From the NCBI GenBank assembly GCA_023053545.1, contig JAKZAN010000004.1:2728001-2792000 (forward strand): a stretch of 64,000 nucleotides of DNA, written 5' to 3'. A program made the translations under genes and the position numbers. The stretch comes from Lepidurus packardi. Lineage: Eukaryota > Arthropoda > Branchiopoda > Notostraca > Triopsidae. Below are positions 1 to 12,500 of the stretch, one piece after another (the first letter of the stretch is position 1; each line of letters opens with the position of its first letter). The notes beneath the pieces are model-generated. The model was not told the DNA's origin, searched no databases, and was given only the letters and a program-made list of their open reading frames with translations.

Positions 1-1089
1 TTCAGATGTTAAGAAACACAAATATTAAAGCAAAAATACTTGAACATTACCGTCAACTCCAGTTCTTCAAAGTCATTTTTTGGCCTACCCTTTGGTTTCT
101 TTGCTTTGGTTACAAATTAAAACATTATCCAACACTACATTGAGGGAGAAATGTTAACATTCGGTATAGCCCCGCCATCGTTGTTTGGGATCACCCAGTT
201 CAGACCGACGGGGGCAAAATGGAGGTTACTTCTTAACCAGTTGCACTATAAACATGGAACAAACACTACTTTAAGGTTTTAAACTATAATGTAAATTCTT
301 AAAATATGGCATTTTTAACAAGCATACTTATGCAGATATACGTCACCGACCGTCTTCCAGTTTGCATTTCATGAATCTCAGACTTTGGCCAAACAAGAAG
401 TACGCTTCTGCCATCTAGTATTATTTTTTTTTAAATTTACGCAACTAGCCAAACAGCAAGGAAGTGAAAAAAAATATCGCTTCTCGGCCTTTTGGCTAAA
501 ATCGAAGTGTAGTGTTGAAGTGAAAAAAAACCTGAACCCTCCCGTTCGGTATCGCCCCCCTCTCCCCTATTGAACAAATTGAAAACCAAGGTTCCTTGAT
601 CTGTTGGCCTGTTTAATCATCACTCGCTGTCAACTCGGAAATGTGGAAGCATTACGAGCCTTTAATTAAGTCTTGTAAGGTCTCCATTAATGCACGCTCG
701 CGTTATTGAGTGCATTTTTGAGGTATTCAGACCAGTCAAGATAGGACGTAGTATAAACAGCATGTTTTAGTAACACAGTCCGTGACAACTCAAAATGAAC
801 TATAAGTATAGTATGTTACTTGAAAATAAAACTTACGCTCTATGATCACTTTTATCCTCAGGTTTATCTAATGAATTATGCAGTAATATAAACGACACTT
901 CAAGCGTTTATGACGCAAAATTTCCTTACAAGAAACCTTCAACAATGAAAATGGTGTCCTATTTTTGTTAATAATTTCTGTTGCTCTTTTCTTAACAATT
1001 TAATACAACCACACAGTGTCAAAAATGTTTTCAGCACTTCGGATAACTAACGTAGTTTAGAAATACGTTTAACTTCGTATACACTATGA
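1..1089. other. 3' flank of SLC6 gene, no gene seen
   Basis: AT-rich sequence downstream of the minus-strand SLC6 gene. It holds the U2-like fragment and otherwise no exon, RNA gene or repeat that I recognise. The short open frame at 385-573 runs across the U2 fragment and is not coding. Confidence 0.5.
476..513 (+). pseudogene. U2 snRNA 5'-end fragment
   Basis: These 38 bases match the conserved 5' end of metazoan U2 snRNA, including the branch-point recognition region, with only two differences that I can see. After position 513 the similarity stops abruptly, and an A-rich stretch (gaagtg followed by eight A) occurs on both sides of the match. The rest of U2 (Sm site, stem-loops III and IV) is absent, so this cannot be a functional snRNA gene. 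It is probably a truncated retrocopy or part of a repeat that captured U2 sequence. The U2 comparison is from memory of the conserved sequence. Confidence 0.6.
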
Positions 1090-3919
1090 CTATGCGACAT
1101 GGTCTTCTTTGGCAGGAATTAAAGTGTCGGTAGAATACGCGCTGGTAAAAGGTAAACTTGGATTGGACACCACTGCAGGACCCCAAGACAATGCAGGTCG
1201 TAATACTCCCCTAACATCCTATAAAAGATCTAAACATGTATGATTCAATATAGAAACGCTAAATTTACTCCTTGTCTGGCGTGTCTGTATGTTTGAATGA
1301 CCATCCATAAGGGAATCTGTACGACAGATATACTCGCAAGTGTCCATCCGAAGCCAATAGCCCAACTTGGGTACTCTTGGGGTCCCATCATTGGATTTTT
1401 ATAGTCAAATAAGGATGAAACGAAAATAACCTATAAGAATAGAAATTAGTTTGTTTATTCCTATTCCTTGGGTCTTTTTTAACTCTTTATGCACTTACTA
1501 CTAACAAAATCGGAGAACACACGGCCCAACATATCCTCCAATACCAGCTTGGACGCTCTCCTAGCATGTACTCGAGATCGTCGCTAAACTTTGACACTCC
1601 ATATACCCACATTATGCCAATCATTTCGAAAATTCCCACAATCAAGACTGCGGTTCCTCCTCCGTAATTGTCCATTAGGTCAAATACATATGTACCGGCC
1701 TAAGTAATTAATTTGCTGTTAAATAATTTGCGGCCCATTAATTAATTTGCTGTTATTAATTTGCCAAATTACTTCGCAAACGGTGGGAAGACCTAGTAGG
1801 AAGAATGAGCAGCATGTCAGTAGCGTGACAATCACTTTAAATTTCCTTAAATGCGGCCATGCATCGTAAATACAAGTCACGAACTGCTCCACCATCGCAA
1901 ACTGAATTCACAATTAACAAAACCCCTTAGATGCATATCTTGTTTTGCAACTTTAGTTTACTTCACTATCGAGACCGAGGGTGAACAGCATTAGGAAAAA
2001 CAAAATGGACCACAACTGGGGTACTGGCAAGCGACTTATGGCTTCTGGGTAAGCAATGAAGGCTAATCCTGGTCCTATTGTGGTCAACAATGGCTCAAAG
2101 TTAAATCGCCTTATACAATCAGTAAATAACACGTACCAGATATAGCGATTTCGTCAATATTGACTCCCGTTTCCTTGGCCAAAGCGCCGAGTATGCTAAA
2201 CACGGCCATACCTGCAATAATGGATGTGCCGAAATCTACCAGCGAAATCAGAACTGCATCCTTATGAACCTTATTATGGAATTCGTTGTACGAGCCAAAC
2301 ATTATAAGACATCCCCATGATATGCTCAAAGAATAGAACATTTGCTCGGCAGCCTTTCGCCAGACCTGCAAATTAAGACAATTAATTAGTAAAGAACTAT
2401 AATTGAAAGTCTCCACTAACTTGGAGAGTGAGCAATTTCTCCCATTTTGGAATGAAGAAGTACTTGATTCCATCAACCGCTCCATCTAGTGTGACTCCTC
2501 GAATCAGAAGAGCTATCAAGATGACGTACGGGAATGTCGCTGTGAAGTACACCACCTAGTTCACGTAAAAAACTAACGATAATATCTTGAAATGGCAAGT
2601 GTATGTGAGTCAATACTTTGCCAGAGGATTTGATGCCTTTCATGACGCAAAGGTATACCACAACCCAACAGAATATTAAACACAAAACCAATTGCCAGCG
2701 GAAATCCCCAATGTCGCCAAACACCGTTAGTCCATCAGGCTTCAACCCGAGTACGTACTTTCTGTAACGATAAAGAAACTTGTCATATACAATAAATAAT
2801 TGTAATAATTATTAAAGTGTGGAGAAGATAATTAGAAGTTGTCTGCACGGAGCAGGAACTGTCAAGAGAACATTTAAATTATTCTTACTCCCAGTACTGT
2901 TTGGTTGCGGTTTGCAAAGTGACATTAACGCACGTGTCAGTCACGTTGTAGTGAGAGCATACACGACTTCCGTTGTAGTACAGTGTGTTGGTTTCGACAT
3001 CAAAAAAGGTACCAGTGCCGTTATAAACGCGATCTAGATCAGCGGTACGTGAAAAGCAGAATTCATCCGCTCCCCACCACTGCTGACAGGAAGACCAGGG
3101 CAGTTCAGAGGCACAAGAAGCGGCCATATAAAACACCGTATAGGACATAATCGTGTTGTAATATATGGCTACAATGACTGTCACTGTCACCATAGCAAAT
3201 CCCACTCCTGTTGTACACAAGTTAGTAAAATTTGCTAAGTAAATTCCGAGTAAATTTTGTGTAAGTGAAGGCACTAACCTGTGAAAAGTGGCGCCATTCT
3301 CCATACGGCGATAGGTCCAAGTTGCGCGTATTGTCCCAACGCAATCTCCATAAAATACATTGGTTTGCCAATTAAAAGTAGAAGAATGAAATACGGAATG
3401 AGAAAAGCTCCTAAACACCAACAATTAAGATAAATTAAAGTATAAACCGACAAAAAGGGAAATACCTCCTCCGTTTTCATACGCTAGCATTGGAAATCGC
3501 CAGACATTTCCGATCCCAACAGATAAGCCTATGCAGGATAAAATAAACTCCCATTTCGAACCCCATTTACCACGGTGTGAGTTCGAATTGGAATCTCCGT
3601 CAGTCCTGCTCCCAACAATGGACCCCGCGGTCAAATTGGGTTTTGTCGAATCGAGTTCATACTCTGGAGTAGGAAAAACAGGCTGTGCGCGCTGTAAACA
3701 AAAAGAGCCAAAACAACGTTTATTGCTTCCTTTTTTCAATCTATTGGGATTATATTAAAGACCTTGAAGGTATTGTGAGGTGTTCGTTGGAAGAAAACAG
3801 CGTAGTTCCTTAAGTCGGGATGCTCAGTGGATTCCGCATCAATTACGTCAGCCTAAATTAAGAAAAAATACAGCTAATTACAATAGGTAGATAATAAGTC
3901 TTACCGCTGGGTTATCCAT
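1090..3919 (-). CDS. SLC6 sodium/chloride-dependent neurotransmitter or amino-acid transporter
   Basis: Thirteen coding exons: 3919-3905, 3852-3763, 3691-3466, 3410-3279, 3207-2889, 2761-2617, 2555-2421, 2365-2137, 2074-1962, 1901-1773, 1699-1499, 1430-1269, 1218-1090. They join in frame to 674 residues. The protein is an SLC6 (LeuT-fold) plasma-membrane symporter that moves an amino acid or transmitter with Na+ and Cl-. The family signature N-V-W-R-F-P lies at about residue 97 (TM1), followed by [15 protein letters not shown] and [13 protein letters not shown]. The large second extracellular loop carries several N-glycosylation sequons (NGT, NGS, NVT twice). [12 protein letters not shown] (TM6) and TLGLDS follow. 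Length and the twelve hydrophobic segments fit the family. The sequence looks closest to glycine-type and other amino-acid carriers, but I cannot settle the substrate. The start is a 15-base exon encoding M-D-N-P-A, chosen because it splices in phase; upstream non-coding exons are possible. Confidence 0.93.
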
Positions 3920-5258
3920 ATGAATTCGTCTTAGGACTATCCGATATGCGCACGTAGGAGGTTTTACCCAACACTAGTTCCAAGTCCGCCTTTTGGTCAC
4001 AAATAATAGACAATGTAACAAAATTGCATGTTGTCTTCGACGTGTTCCTGCAAGTAACTCAGTCGGAACAGCTAAGACAGTTGATTTGAGTATAAAGTGA
4101 ACATCCCAACGCACGTGAGAATACAAAATGTCTGGCTTTATTCCAGTTCATGTCCCATGTCTCGAAGGAAGGTCTCATCGTCTCGTTCCCAGTGGGTTTT
4201 TCCGAAAGGGAAAGTTTGTTCAACAACAAAATCCCGTTAACATAAGAAGGGTTTCAAATGGGCCTACATTTTTTATCTTCAGTCATCTACGATACGCATG
4301 TCTTTAAAGGAAAATTTCAAAGGAAAATCTTCATCCATTCTACATCATTTGTCAACCGTTAAATTTAATAGCATTGATAGATGGTGCTTTCGTCGTTTTC
4401 TAGCATAAATTCGCCTTTAAAATGCAGTTTATTTCGCACTTGTTGTGTTTTGTTTGTACTTAACCTTGAGTGAAGGTGGCTTTGTTTGTTTTGAAAATTT
4501 TAAACAAAAGTAAACGCGTTTTCGACTCTTATTGTTTTTCATTATTAAATGTCTAAGTTTCCTTTTCATCCGTGCAGTCTAATCGTTCATTGGTAAGCAT
4601 TTATCTTTATTTCCTGTAAAAAAAAAAAAAGTCCGAAAGGTCTATTTCACACCCGTTCACAGATAGGAATGCGAAAGTCAGTTTTCGGAAATTGTGAAAG
4701 TTCTGATTGAGTTTAGACCTGAATATCGAGAAATACTTTAGCTCCGATGAATGTACAATTTTAATTATCTTGGGAAATCAGAATGCTGAATTGTGTAACG
4801 TCAAAATTGACGTTACACTAGGTCACTAGGATGTAAAACGTGTAAGTTTTTGACACATAATGTAAAATACTCAAATTTACCTGCAACTTTACTATCCTGA
4901 CTAGCAAAGCATTCATATTCGTGATTATGGATAAGAAATTTGATTCGCAAGATTTTAAACATAAGAACGCTCTGTATGTGGTGTTTTGTGTTACAGGTAT
5001 GGTTTTCGTAAATTAATTGAATATTTCCTTACATCTAAATGAAAAGAATGATTTATTTCAATTTGGGAATAAAAACTAACTTTAGCTCAAATATAACCTT
5101 AATTTAGGTACTCCAAGAATTTAACTTATCTAGTTATTTGATCTAAAGCTTTGACGCGAAATACTTCTCTATTTAAAAGGACAAGTAGGGCAAAATAAAA
5201 ATGGCCTGTCTACAAAGATTCCTCCTTTCATATTTCCTTATGCTGGTTAGTATGTCAA
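3920..5258. other. Intergenic, SLC6 promoter side
   Basis: Region between the SLC6 start and the tRNA genes, presumably containing the SLC6 promoter and 5' UTR. It contains a perfect inverted repeat at 4793-4818 (listed separately) and a poly-A run near 4620. I see no coding exon. Confidence 0.5.
4793..4818. repeat. Perfect 12-bp inverted repeat
   Basis: Two perfectly complementary 12-base arms (gtgtaacgtcaa and its complement) are separated by aa. Each arm contains a TGACGTT-type core that resembles a CRE/AP-1 half site. It could be a dimer binding site or simply a chance palindrome; no neighbouring gene end explains it as a terminator. Confidence 0.6.
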
Positions 5259-5340
5259 GGTAGCGTGGCCGAGCGGTCTAAGGCGCTGGTTTTAGGCACC
5301 AGTCTCTTCGGAGGCGAGGGTTCGAATCCCTCCGCTGCCA
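5259..5340 (+). tRNA. tRNA-Leu (anticodon UAG), copy 1
   Basis: An 82-base tRNA with a seven-base acceptor stem (ggtagcg pairing with cgctgcc, one G-U), an A-box in the D arm, a long variable arm as expected for a leucine tRNA, and the B-box ggttcgaatcc in the T arm. The anticodon loop is tttaggc, giving anticodon UAG, which reads CUA. A run of nine T follows two bases after the gene, a good Pol III terminator. No intron is present. Confidence 0.97.
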
Positions 5341-5433
5341 ACTTTTTTTTCCTTCCTTTTTCTTACGTCAAATATTGTATTACATGCTTTCATCCCGATA
5401 TCCGAATTTCCCGTAGTTTTATTCTTTTTGTAA

Positions 5434-5515
5434 GGTAGCGTGGCCGAGCGGTCTAAGGCGCTGGTTTTAGGCACCAGTCTCTTCGGAGGCGAGGGTTCGA
5501 ATCCCTCCGCTGCCA
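5434..5515 (+). tRNA. tRNA-Leu (anticodon UAG), copy 2
   Basis: Identical in sequence to copy 1 over its 82 bases and followed by a T run. The spacer after it (a T-rich start, then a tcaaatatt-type stretch) is also nearly the same as the spacer after copy 1. This shows that the repeated unit is tRNA plus spacer, with a period of 175 bases. Confidence 0.97.
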
Positions 5516-5606
5516 ACTTTTTTTCTTCCTTTTTCTTACGTCAAATATTATATTACATGCTTTCATCCCGATATGCGAACTTTGCGTAGTTTTATTCTTT
5601 TTGTAA

Positions 5607-5688
5607 GGTAGCGTGGCCGAGCGGTCTAAGGCGCTGGTTTTAGGCACCAGTCTCCTCGGAGGCGAGGGTTCGAATCCCTCCGCTGCCA
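5607..5688 (+). tRNA. tRNA-Leu (anticodon UAG), copy 3
   Basis: Same tRNA as copies 1 and 2 except for one base in the variable arm (ctcctcgg instead of ctcttcgg). It starts 173 bases after copy 2. Its 3' flank is unrelated to the other spacers, so it marks the right edge of the tandem array; the nearest T run is a short tttt about ten bases downstream. Confidence 0.96.
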
Positions 5689-7076
5689 AACGTAATTGTT
5701 TTAATTAATTTTACTTTACGATGATAGCAACGAAAATATCCTCTGACAAAAAATAAAAAAGTCACACTCCAGATTAAGAAACAATGTGTTTTGGAATAAC
5801 TAAGTAGTGTGACATGGTTCGTTAAAAAAACGATATTTTTGAAAGGTAAAGTCGTTAACCATATTTGGACAAGGGCAAACCGGTCTGTTATCACCCGGTT
5901 ACCGACGTATAAACAGCATAAACATTTTAAACACTGGTTGTTTGGTAGGGCAGGCCTTCCCTTTTTTGGTTCCTCTGTTTCTTTTGTTATTTCGTTAACA
6001 TAAAGGCTAACGTAAGTCATAATAACAGGTTCTTTATATGGCTAAAGGTCTGGCGTCTGCCCATTTTTGTTTGAATAATGCATCATGGGTACGAAAAAAG
6101 ACACCTTTTCCGTAAGTTTGTTGCCACTTTCTCACATTTAACATGATCTCTCAATGTGTTATTCATGTTTCGACACCACCAAACTGGATTACAGAGTTGG
6201 GAAAAGTTGGCTTTATTTCCGACTCGTTATACATGAAAACATCTCAGATGTTACACAGATGGTGCTCGAAGGTAGACGTAGTAGTAGTTTTACAGGAATA
6301 TGGTGGCGGTAGGGACACAAGTTCTAGCTACGAGCGGTACTAATCAAAATACAAACTCTTTGGCACGGTTCATACTAATTCGCGTCTTAGGAGTTTTAGA
6401 ACATGGGTGTAGTATAACGACTTTGTTAATTACAGACTTTCCGTGCAGCTGATGAGTACAGAACAAGTTCACATATGTGCTGTAGATTTAAGTTGCTTTT
6501 AAGTGGCCGAAATCTTCCCGAACGGAACGTAGATCTTCCCTCCATGTGTGCTAAAACCCAAGCAATGAGATATTATTAATTATAACTTGAAATGTAACTA
6601 AGAAGTCTTGATGAGAAGTGAATTATAAGTATAAATCCTAATTAGAACTTGAATATATTGTTGTAAAGTAATTTACACATGCAATACTGGAATAATTGTT
6701 AATAAAAAAAATTTACTTTAATTTAGTTTACTAAAGTTTCCACGGTAAAATCTGCATATCATTAGAAAGTGACGCAGTTACAAACACCTGTGTCCATTTG
6801 ACCCACAAATAGCGCTAGAATAGCCACATTCCAACCACAAATTCTTAAGTAAGCCCCGTGCGACGTTAATGCACTAAATTCATTCACTCTTATTGCGTCT
6901 TTAAACAAAAAGACTGTCATCGATCATCCAGATCAATAATTGTCTGTCTTTTTTGTAATCAGAACAAAATAAAACGTTTTCAAAGCTGTGAAATCAAGTC
7001 TTGTTCACACTGTTGTTTGCTCGACACATTCCTTACAAGCTAATTCAAAGCTGAAATAGAAAGTTTGTGATATTTA
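5689..7076. other. Intergenic, nothing recognised
   Basis: AT-rich sequence with a few short open frames, none with splice signals or protein-like composition. No repeat or RNA gene recognised. Confidence 0.5.
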
Positions 7077-8019
7077 TTACCATTGTAGTAAGCTCCGCTC
7101 GAGGACTGGATGTCTTAATTCTACTAAAAGCAATTCGCCTGCCAGTCCTGGTATTCTGCCGTGGAAAACGGATTCTCCCACCACAATTTGGGATGTATTA
7201 CTTCGCCTCTCAAAGGGCTTCATTGTTAGATTCCGGCTAAAATTTGACGAACTTGCCGTAATTTGCGGAGTTCCCGGAGTTTCTAATTTTAGAATTGGTA
7301 TTAGCAACAATTTAATTTAGTAGAAAGAATAAGATTCGCTAGAAGCCTAAGTGAGTTGAAGGAAATACAAGGAAAGTACCGGTCTCCGTCCCAGTAGTTC
7401 GTGTTTGTTGACATGCGGGTGCCGAGGACGGGATTTGTTGAAACGAGGCTGCTTGGTGAAGCAAATAGCGTCGTCGTTGGCCAATACCGCAATGATCCAT
7501 GGATTTGCTTCTTCTGATATGTGCTTCAGAGGTTTCGGTAAGCTTTCGGGGTACGATCATGGCGTAAGTCATGGGTTGAAGTCGTGTATGGTGGAATTCT
7601 TCATGCCAGATTTGGCGCGAATGGTGAGTCGAGTCAGACGGTTCAAACTCGGACAAATCTTTCTCGGAGTGAGTGAAGGTTAACCAGCTTCCGCTCTGGG
7701 AATGTCGAACGCTGTTACCGCGGACATGTAACATGCTTTCGTTCGTTTCACGCACGAACGAAAAGGGATTCGTGGTCCCATCATCGTGACTCAGGAAACG
7801 CACTCGACCGCGTGATATGTTGTCTTGTTTCCAGTTGTCGTTGTGTAAGTTTAATTCGCTTTGGGAGAATTCAGGGAGTTGACTAGAGAAGCCCAGGTCA
7901 GAAAGGACGACATCTCCTCGCGACATTTTGCTAGAGAAGAAAGAAGCAGAGAAACAAGGACTGATCCTCACAGAAGGTTCCTGGAAAATATTGTCTTCCA
8001 TGTTCCGTAGAATTGACAT
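7077..8019 (-). CDS. Hypothetical protein, two exons
   Basis: Exon 8019-7380 and exon 7282-7077 join across a 97-base GT-AG intron to 281 residues. The start is the ATG of MSILRNMEDNIF. I do not recognise the family. The protein is rich in Ser, His and Arg and has no signal peptide or membrane segment, which suggests an intracellular protein. The C-terminal exon contains TPGTPQITASSSNFSRN, a Ser/Thr-rich stretch with possible proline-directed phosphorylation sites, and ends in LLQW. A second minus-strand frame is open over about the last 60 codons of exon 1 and reads protein-like (NPWIIAVLANDD). The true frame of that part, or an undetected extra intron, is therefore uncertain. Confidence 0.5.
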
Positions 8020-9598
8020 AGCGTACGGCGTTTAATTAATAATCCAAGCTCAGAGAGCTTGCAAAGAATGCTCTTAAAAAATAGATAGGTGTCCGTCCAC
8101 TGTCTAACGTTTTTTTTAGGTATTCAGATTGCCGAGTTGCAAATATCGAGTAAAGTACTTCCGAAGTTTGAATATTGCTGAGTTAGATGCACCCATTCAA
8201 TCTAGGAAGAGAAAACACATGAAAGTTACTTACTCACTAGAAAATGTGCACAAGTAGGTTTAGTAGTAGGTCCAGACCACTTTAAGATATCATAATCATA
8301 AAACAATTTTATAGATATAATCTCGCTTGTTAGCGAAATCAATTCAAGCACAATCACCTAAATCACTTCTTAAAACCATTAGTTTTAAACCTAAACCATT
8401 AGTGTAACGTTCAAATAAAACAAGTCGTGTTTTTCAAGTGAAACCAGTTCTAACCCACAATCCTATAAATCACTTCTTAAACAATTTGGATAAAGTTCAA
8501 GTTAAATTAGTGAAGTTTTTAAGATGAGTTTGATATTACGAGTTGAAACATCAAAAACTTAAAAGCTTGAAGTGAAGTGATTATCACGCAAACTTCTTAC
8601 GTTTAATAAAGTTGTCACTTAAGTAATTAATAACTTTAGGTTGAAATAAATAAGTTAATTAGAATTAGCTTCAGTATAACGTTTTAGTACAGTTTTAACT
8701 GAATTTGGTCTTCGAAACAAGAATTTTCTTTTAATTTCTGCCTCTAAGTAATAGAAAAGAAAAGTTCCCAAATTCAGAGGGCCCACACTTGTTTGTTTCG
8801 TAACACGATTGTGACCATTCTGACGTACTTTCACACACTCAGCTTGAGTAAAAGCGCTTAACCAGGTCGAACGTTGTAAAATTTGCAGCAGCCTGCACCT
8901 GAAAGAATCGCAAACGGTAGCTCTAGAAGTTTAAGGCAAGGAAGTGCAAGCGTGTTATAAAGTTTTCGTATACAATACTTTGCATGCTAGAGGAGACTCC
9001 CTGTTTTCAAAGTTTTGTTGACAGATCACTACTAACTCACTGCAGAGCTGTATAGCCCTCGTTCTCGTTCACGAGAACGTCCTAGTGCCCCTCCCTATGT
9101 CTAAAATTCGATAGGAGTGGGAGGGGCGTTTGGAAGACCCCTCGGAACCGGGTTTGGCACGGCATAGTACTCTTATTACTGCGGGCTCCCACATCCTCCA
9201 CGTTCATTGCATTCTGCGACTTGTGTACTACTCTTGTCTCTTTCGCAATCTCTCTGACGTATAGAGTAAAGCCCATGTAAAGAAACAGTGCACGTTTCTG
9301 ACATTTTGCGAAGAAAAGAAAATTCTCTAAATTCCGAGGTAAACACGTCAAGAGCAACGCAGGGCTGCTAGTATTGATTTTTACCGCGAACGAGTCGGAG
9401 TCTAGCTTGCCCCTTCGGTAACCTCCCGTTTTTTTCGGGTTGAACTTTAAACTTGAAATTGCACCCTAAACATGTATTCATCGTAGTGAGCACGAAATAA
9501 TCGCGAAAATCGCTGTATATTTTTTTCGACTAATCGCAAAATGCTTCATTTTGTGGTTTATTTTGAGAGTCAAACACAATAAAATAAACAAAAAAAGT
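8020..9598. other. Intergenic, nothing recognised
   Basis: AT-rich spacer between the hypothetical gene and the 3' end of the vitellogenin-like gene. The open frame near 9082-9357 has no splice or family support. Confidence 0.5.
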
Positions 9599-12500
9599 TT
9601 ACTCGTGACCTTTACATGCGTCACTGGCTTGCAAGTAGGTCTTGGGACAGTTGGACGCTATTGTGAAGGCTCGAGAAGCTTCAGACGAAGAAATTTCGCA
9701 TCCACTCGGTGCGGTCCATTCAGCCGCAGTTTCCCCGTCGTAATTACCGCATAAACCGCATTGTATTCCTCTATAGGTCTGGTCGGGGAACACCGTAATG
9801 TGCATGCCACTATATTGGATCGTTATCCCGATCACGGGCGCAGTAATAATATAGAATTTGTCCTTTTTACTCACACTAAAAGTTTTCGAATTTAGTTTAA
9901 GCTTTATAGTAATATGGTAGAAAAGGTACCGTAGGCGATAGTATTTCTCTCGGCCTTCGGGGAGAGTATAAGGTGACGCAGATACGTCGACCTCAATACC
10001 GTCAGCTTTGACGGAGTGATCCGACACTCTCCCGGTACTTTCGGGAATTATTTCTATGGTATGCGGTCCAACATAAACTTTCAGACCCTAAAATCCGCAG
10101 TCAAAATCAATTGAAAACAAGGATTAGGGAGTGTTTTCATTACGAAGTCCAAAATTACCAGTTTAACGGTACTGTTGACGTGGCGCCCGAGTACCAAGTA
10201 CGTGGGATTGTCGCTGCAATCACCACTAATGACAGTGTAGCAAGGAGAAAAGGCGTTTGGGTACGTGACGTTGTCGAAGGTGCGGATTTGTTCGCTCGTT
10301 ACGAGGCAGGAAGCTGCAAAAATATGGAATCGTACGGGTTTTTTAGCGCTAAGAAATTGGCAACGTGTGATGTACAGTACGTACGGATACTATCCAATTC
10401 GTACGCGGCTCGCATGGCGTAGCTGAGACGAGAAGAGGGCAAGTACTCTGAAATGAACTTTAAGGTTACTTTTTCGGCGCGGAAGACGTCACCGGCGTAC
10501 GTTATTTCAGCGTTGACTTGATCGTCTGGCTTTACGGATACGTTGAAATTGATGTGTGTGAAAGCGCTTCTGTCTTTGGTACTATTGCCGAGCGTGGCTA
10601 TAACCGTAGGATACATCAACGACAAATAGGCTTTAGCACGTTCAGCCGCGTTAGATAAAACACTGGGTACCTGTTTTTGAAAATAACATAATTCTTGAAA
10701 TAATATTTTTAAAAATTAAAAAATATTAATGCTTAAAAGTTTAAATCGTTTACACTTAAAGCTATTGATTAAGAAGCATCATAAATCCGTTATATCGTAA
10801 AAAAATATATAAAATTCAAAAATGTATCTTTCTACTTTGTTTTTAGGAAAACGGAGACGCGATGTTTGCGGATTCGGCGCAAACTGGGTTCGGCCGGATC
10901 GGCGTGGAACTTACCTCGGCTAGGCGGAGGTCTATGACATAGCCAGTCATTCGGGTGAGTTGTAAAGCGGTTCTGTAGCAGGCTTCGGTCTGGGGAGTCA
11001 CGTAGTTGGCCCATTCGGGGCTAACCCGCTCGGTTCGGCAAGTTCCATATGGCCATTGCTGGCTAGTTTTGTATAGGTTAAACTCTTCTGCACTACTTGT
11101 TGATTTCAGAGCCCCTCTCAGTCGAAAGCCGTTTACAGGACACTGTTCAACAATTGTTGATTGAAAAAGTGCTCCTTAAATTAGACAGATTAGTTACTTG
11201 ATTAGAAAGAGAAGTTGAGTAACCCGCAACTACTTCAAGGTTCCCAATACTGAGACTCGGTGTACTCATATCGCTAACATCTACTAAATCCACTGGCGGA
11301 GTAGGATACGTAATATCTCCTTTCAAACACAGCTAATGAAGGGGCAATCGGGTTAAACTAGTGTAAGCTTTTAATTGCTAAAGGACTTCAATACTTACCA
11401 TGCCAGCGGACATATTCAGAGTGGGAACTGCGTCTAACTTCCATCGAACACTGAAATTGGCTTGGGTCTCTCCACCTTCATATTCGTATACTAGCTCAAA
11501 TTCTGAACGTCGATCCTGGTTTTTCAATTGTCCTTTGAGAAGGATTTCTAAACCAAATGCGATTTTCCCTGATTCCCCGAAAGTACCAGGCGTCTCCGAT
11601 CCTGTTAACTTCAACTTGGCTTTCGCAGAAGCCTTTGCGAAGGTTTTGTACGTATATTTAAACCGTCTTAGAGAAGTGTATCGCGTATTTTACCTCTAGA
11701 GTTGGCAACGTAGCAGTACGTCGTAGTTTGACGTAAGTCCGACAGAACGTGCCTTGCGGTTGGATGAAAAGACTTTCTTGAGTTTCAGCTGCTAGCATAA
11801 AAAGGTTTCGCAAGACATTTGAGCTACAAGAAACAACATTTAGTCATCATCATACAAAATATGGAAATTAAGTTTTACTCTGGATTGGCTTGCATCCACA
11901 TGAAGAGCTGACGAGTGTACCGTTGGGAGTTTCCGGTAACATCGCAGTTCATGGTCTGCAAGGAAAGCTCCGTCCCCAGATATTTAGAATAACCCAATAT
12001 AACTTCACTGGGCTAAATGATAAAGATGGCATGTATATTTTGTTTAAAAAAAAGGAATAGTGAAATACCTTATACGAAATTGGCTTAGGAGATATGAGCT
12101 GGCGGACTGGACAATTCGGGCACGTTTGCATCAACTTCGGATTGGAAGTTCGGGTTACTACTACTGTTTGCCCGCTGGCAAAGATGCCAATAGCATCCGA
12201 TCCTTCACAACAATAAAAAAATTGAGATGGAGAGCAACACAGTGGAAGAGTGAAAAAGTCAACAAGCAAAATAGCAACAATGAAGCTATAAGATGGAGAA
12301 TGTTAAAAGAACAACGGTGAAATCCTAGAAAACGAACAATCAAACTGTTTAGAAGAAAATCAACCAAACTTAGCCCAAACAGCAATGAAACTATTGGAAG
12401 AATAACTGTTAAAACAACTTGAAGCGCCAGACTAAGATTTTGGAAGACAAAAAAGAAACTAGACGGACGATAATGAAATTATGAGAAAAAGTGTACAAAT

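Noticed and set aside
5292-5689. Open frames on the minus strand across the tRNA array
   Set aside because: They are antisense readings of the three tRNA genes; the repeated protein simply mirrors the repeated tRNA.
7405-7683. Plus-strand open frame inside the hypothetical gene
   Set aside because: Antisense to a two-exon gene whose splice phase works out exactly; the plus-strand frame has no partner exons.
9082-9357. 91-codon minus-strand open frame
   Set aside because: No splice sites, no family resemblance and low-complexity flanks; chance reading.
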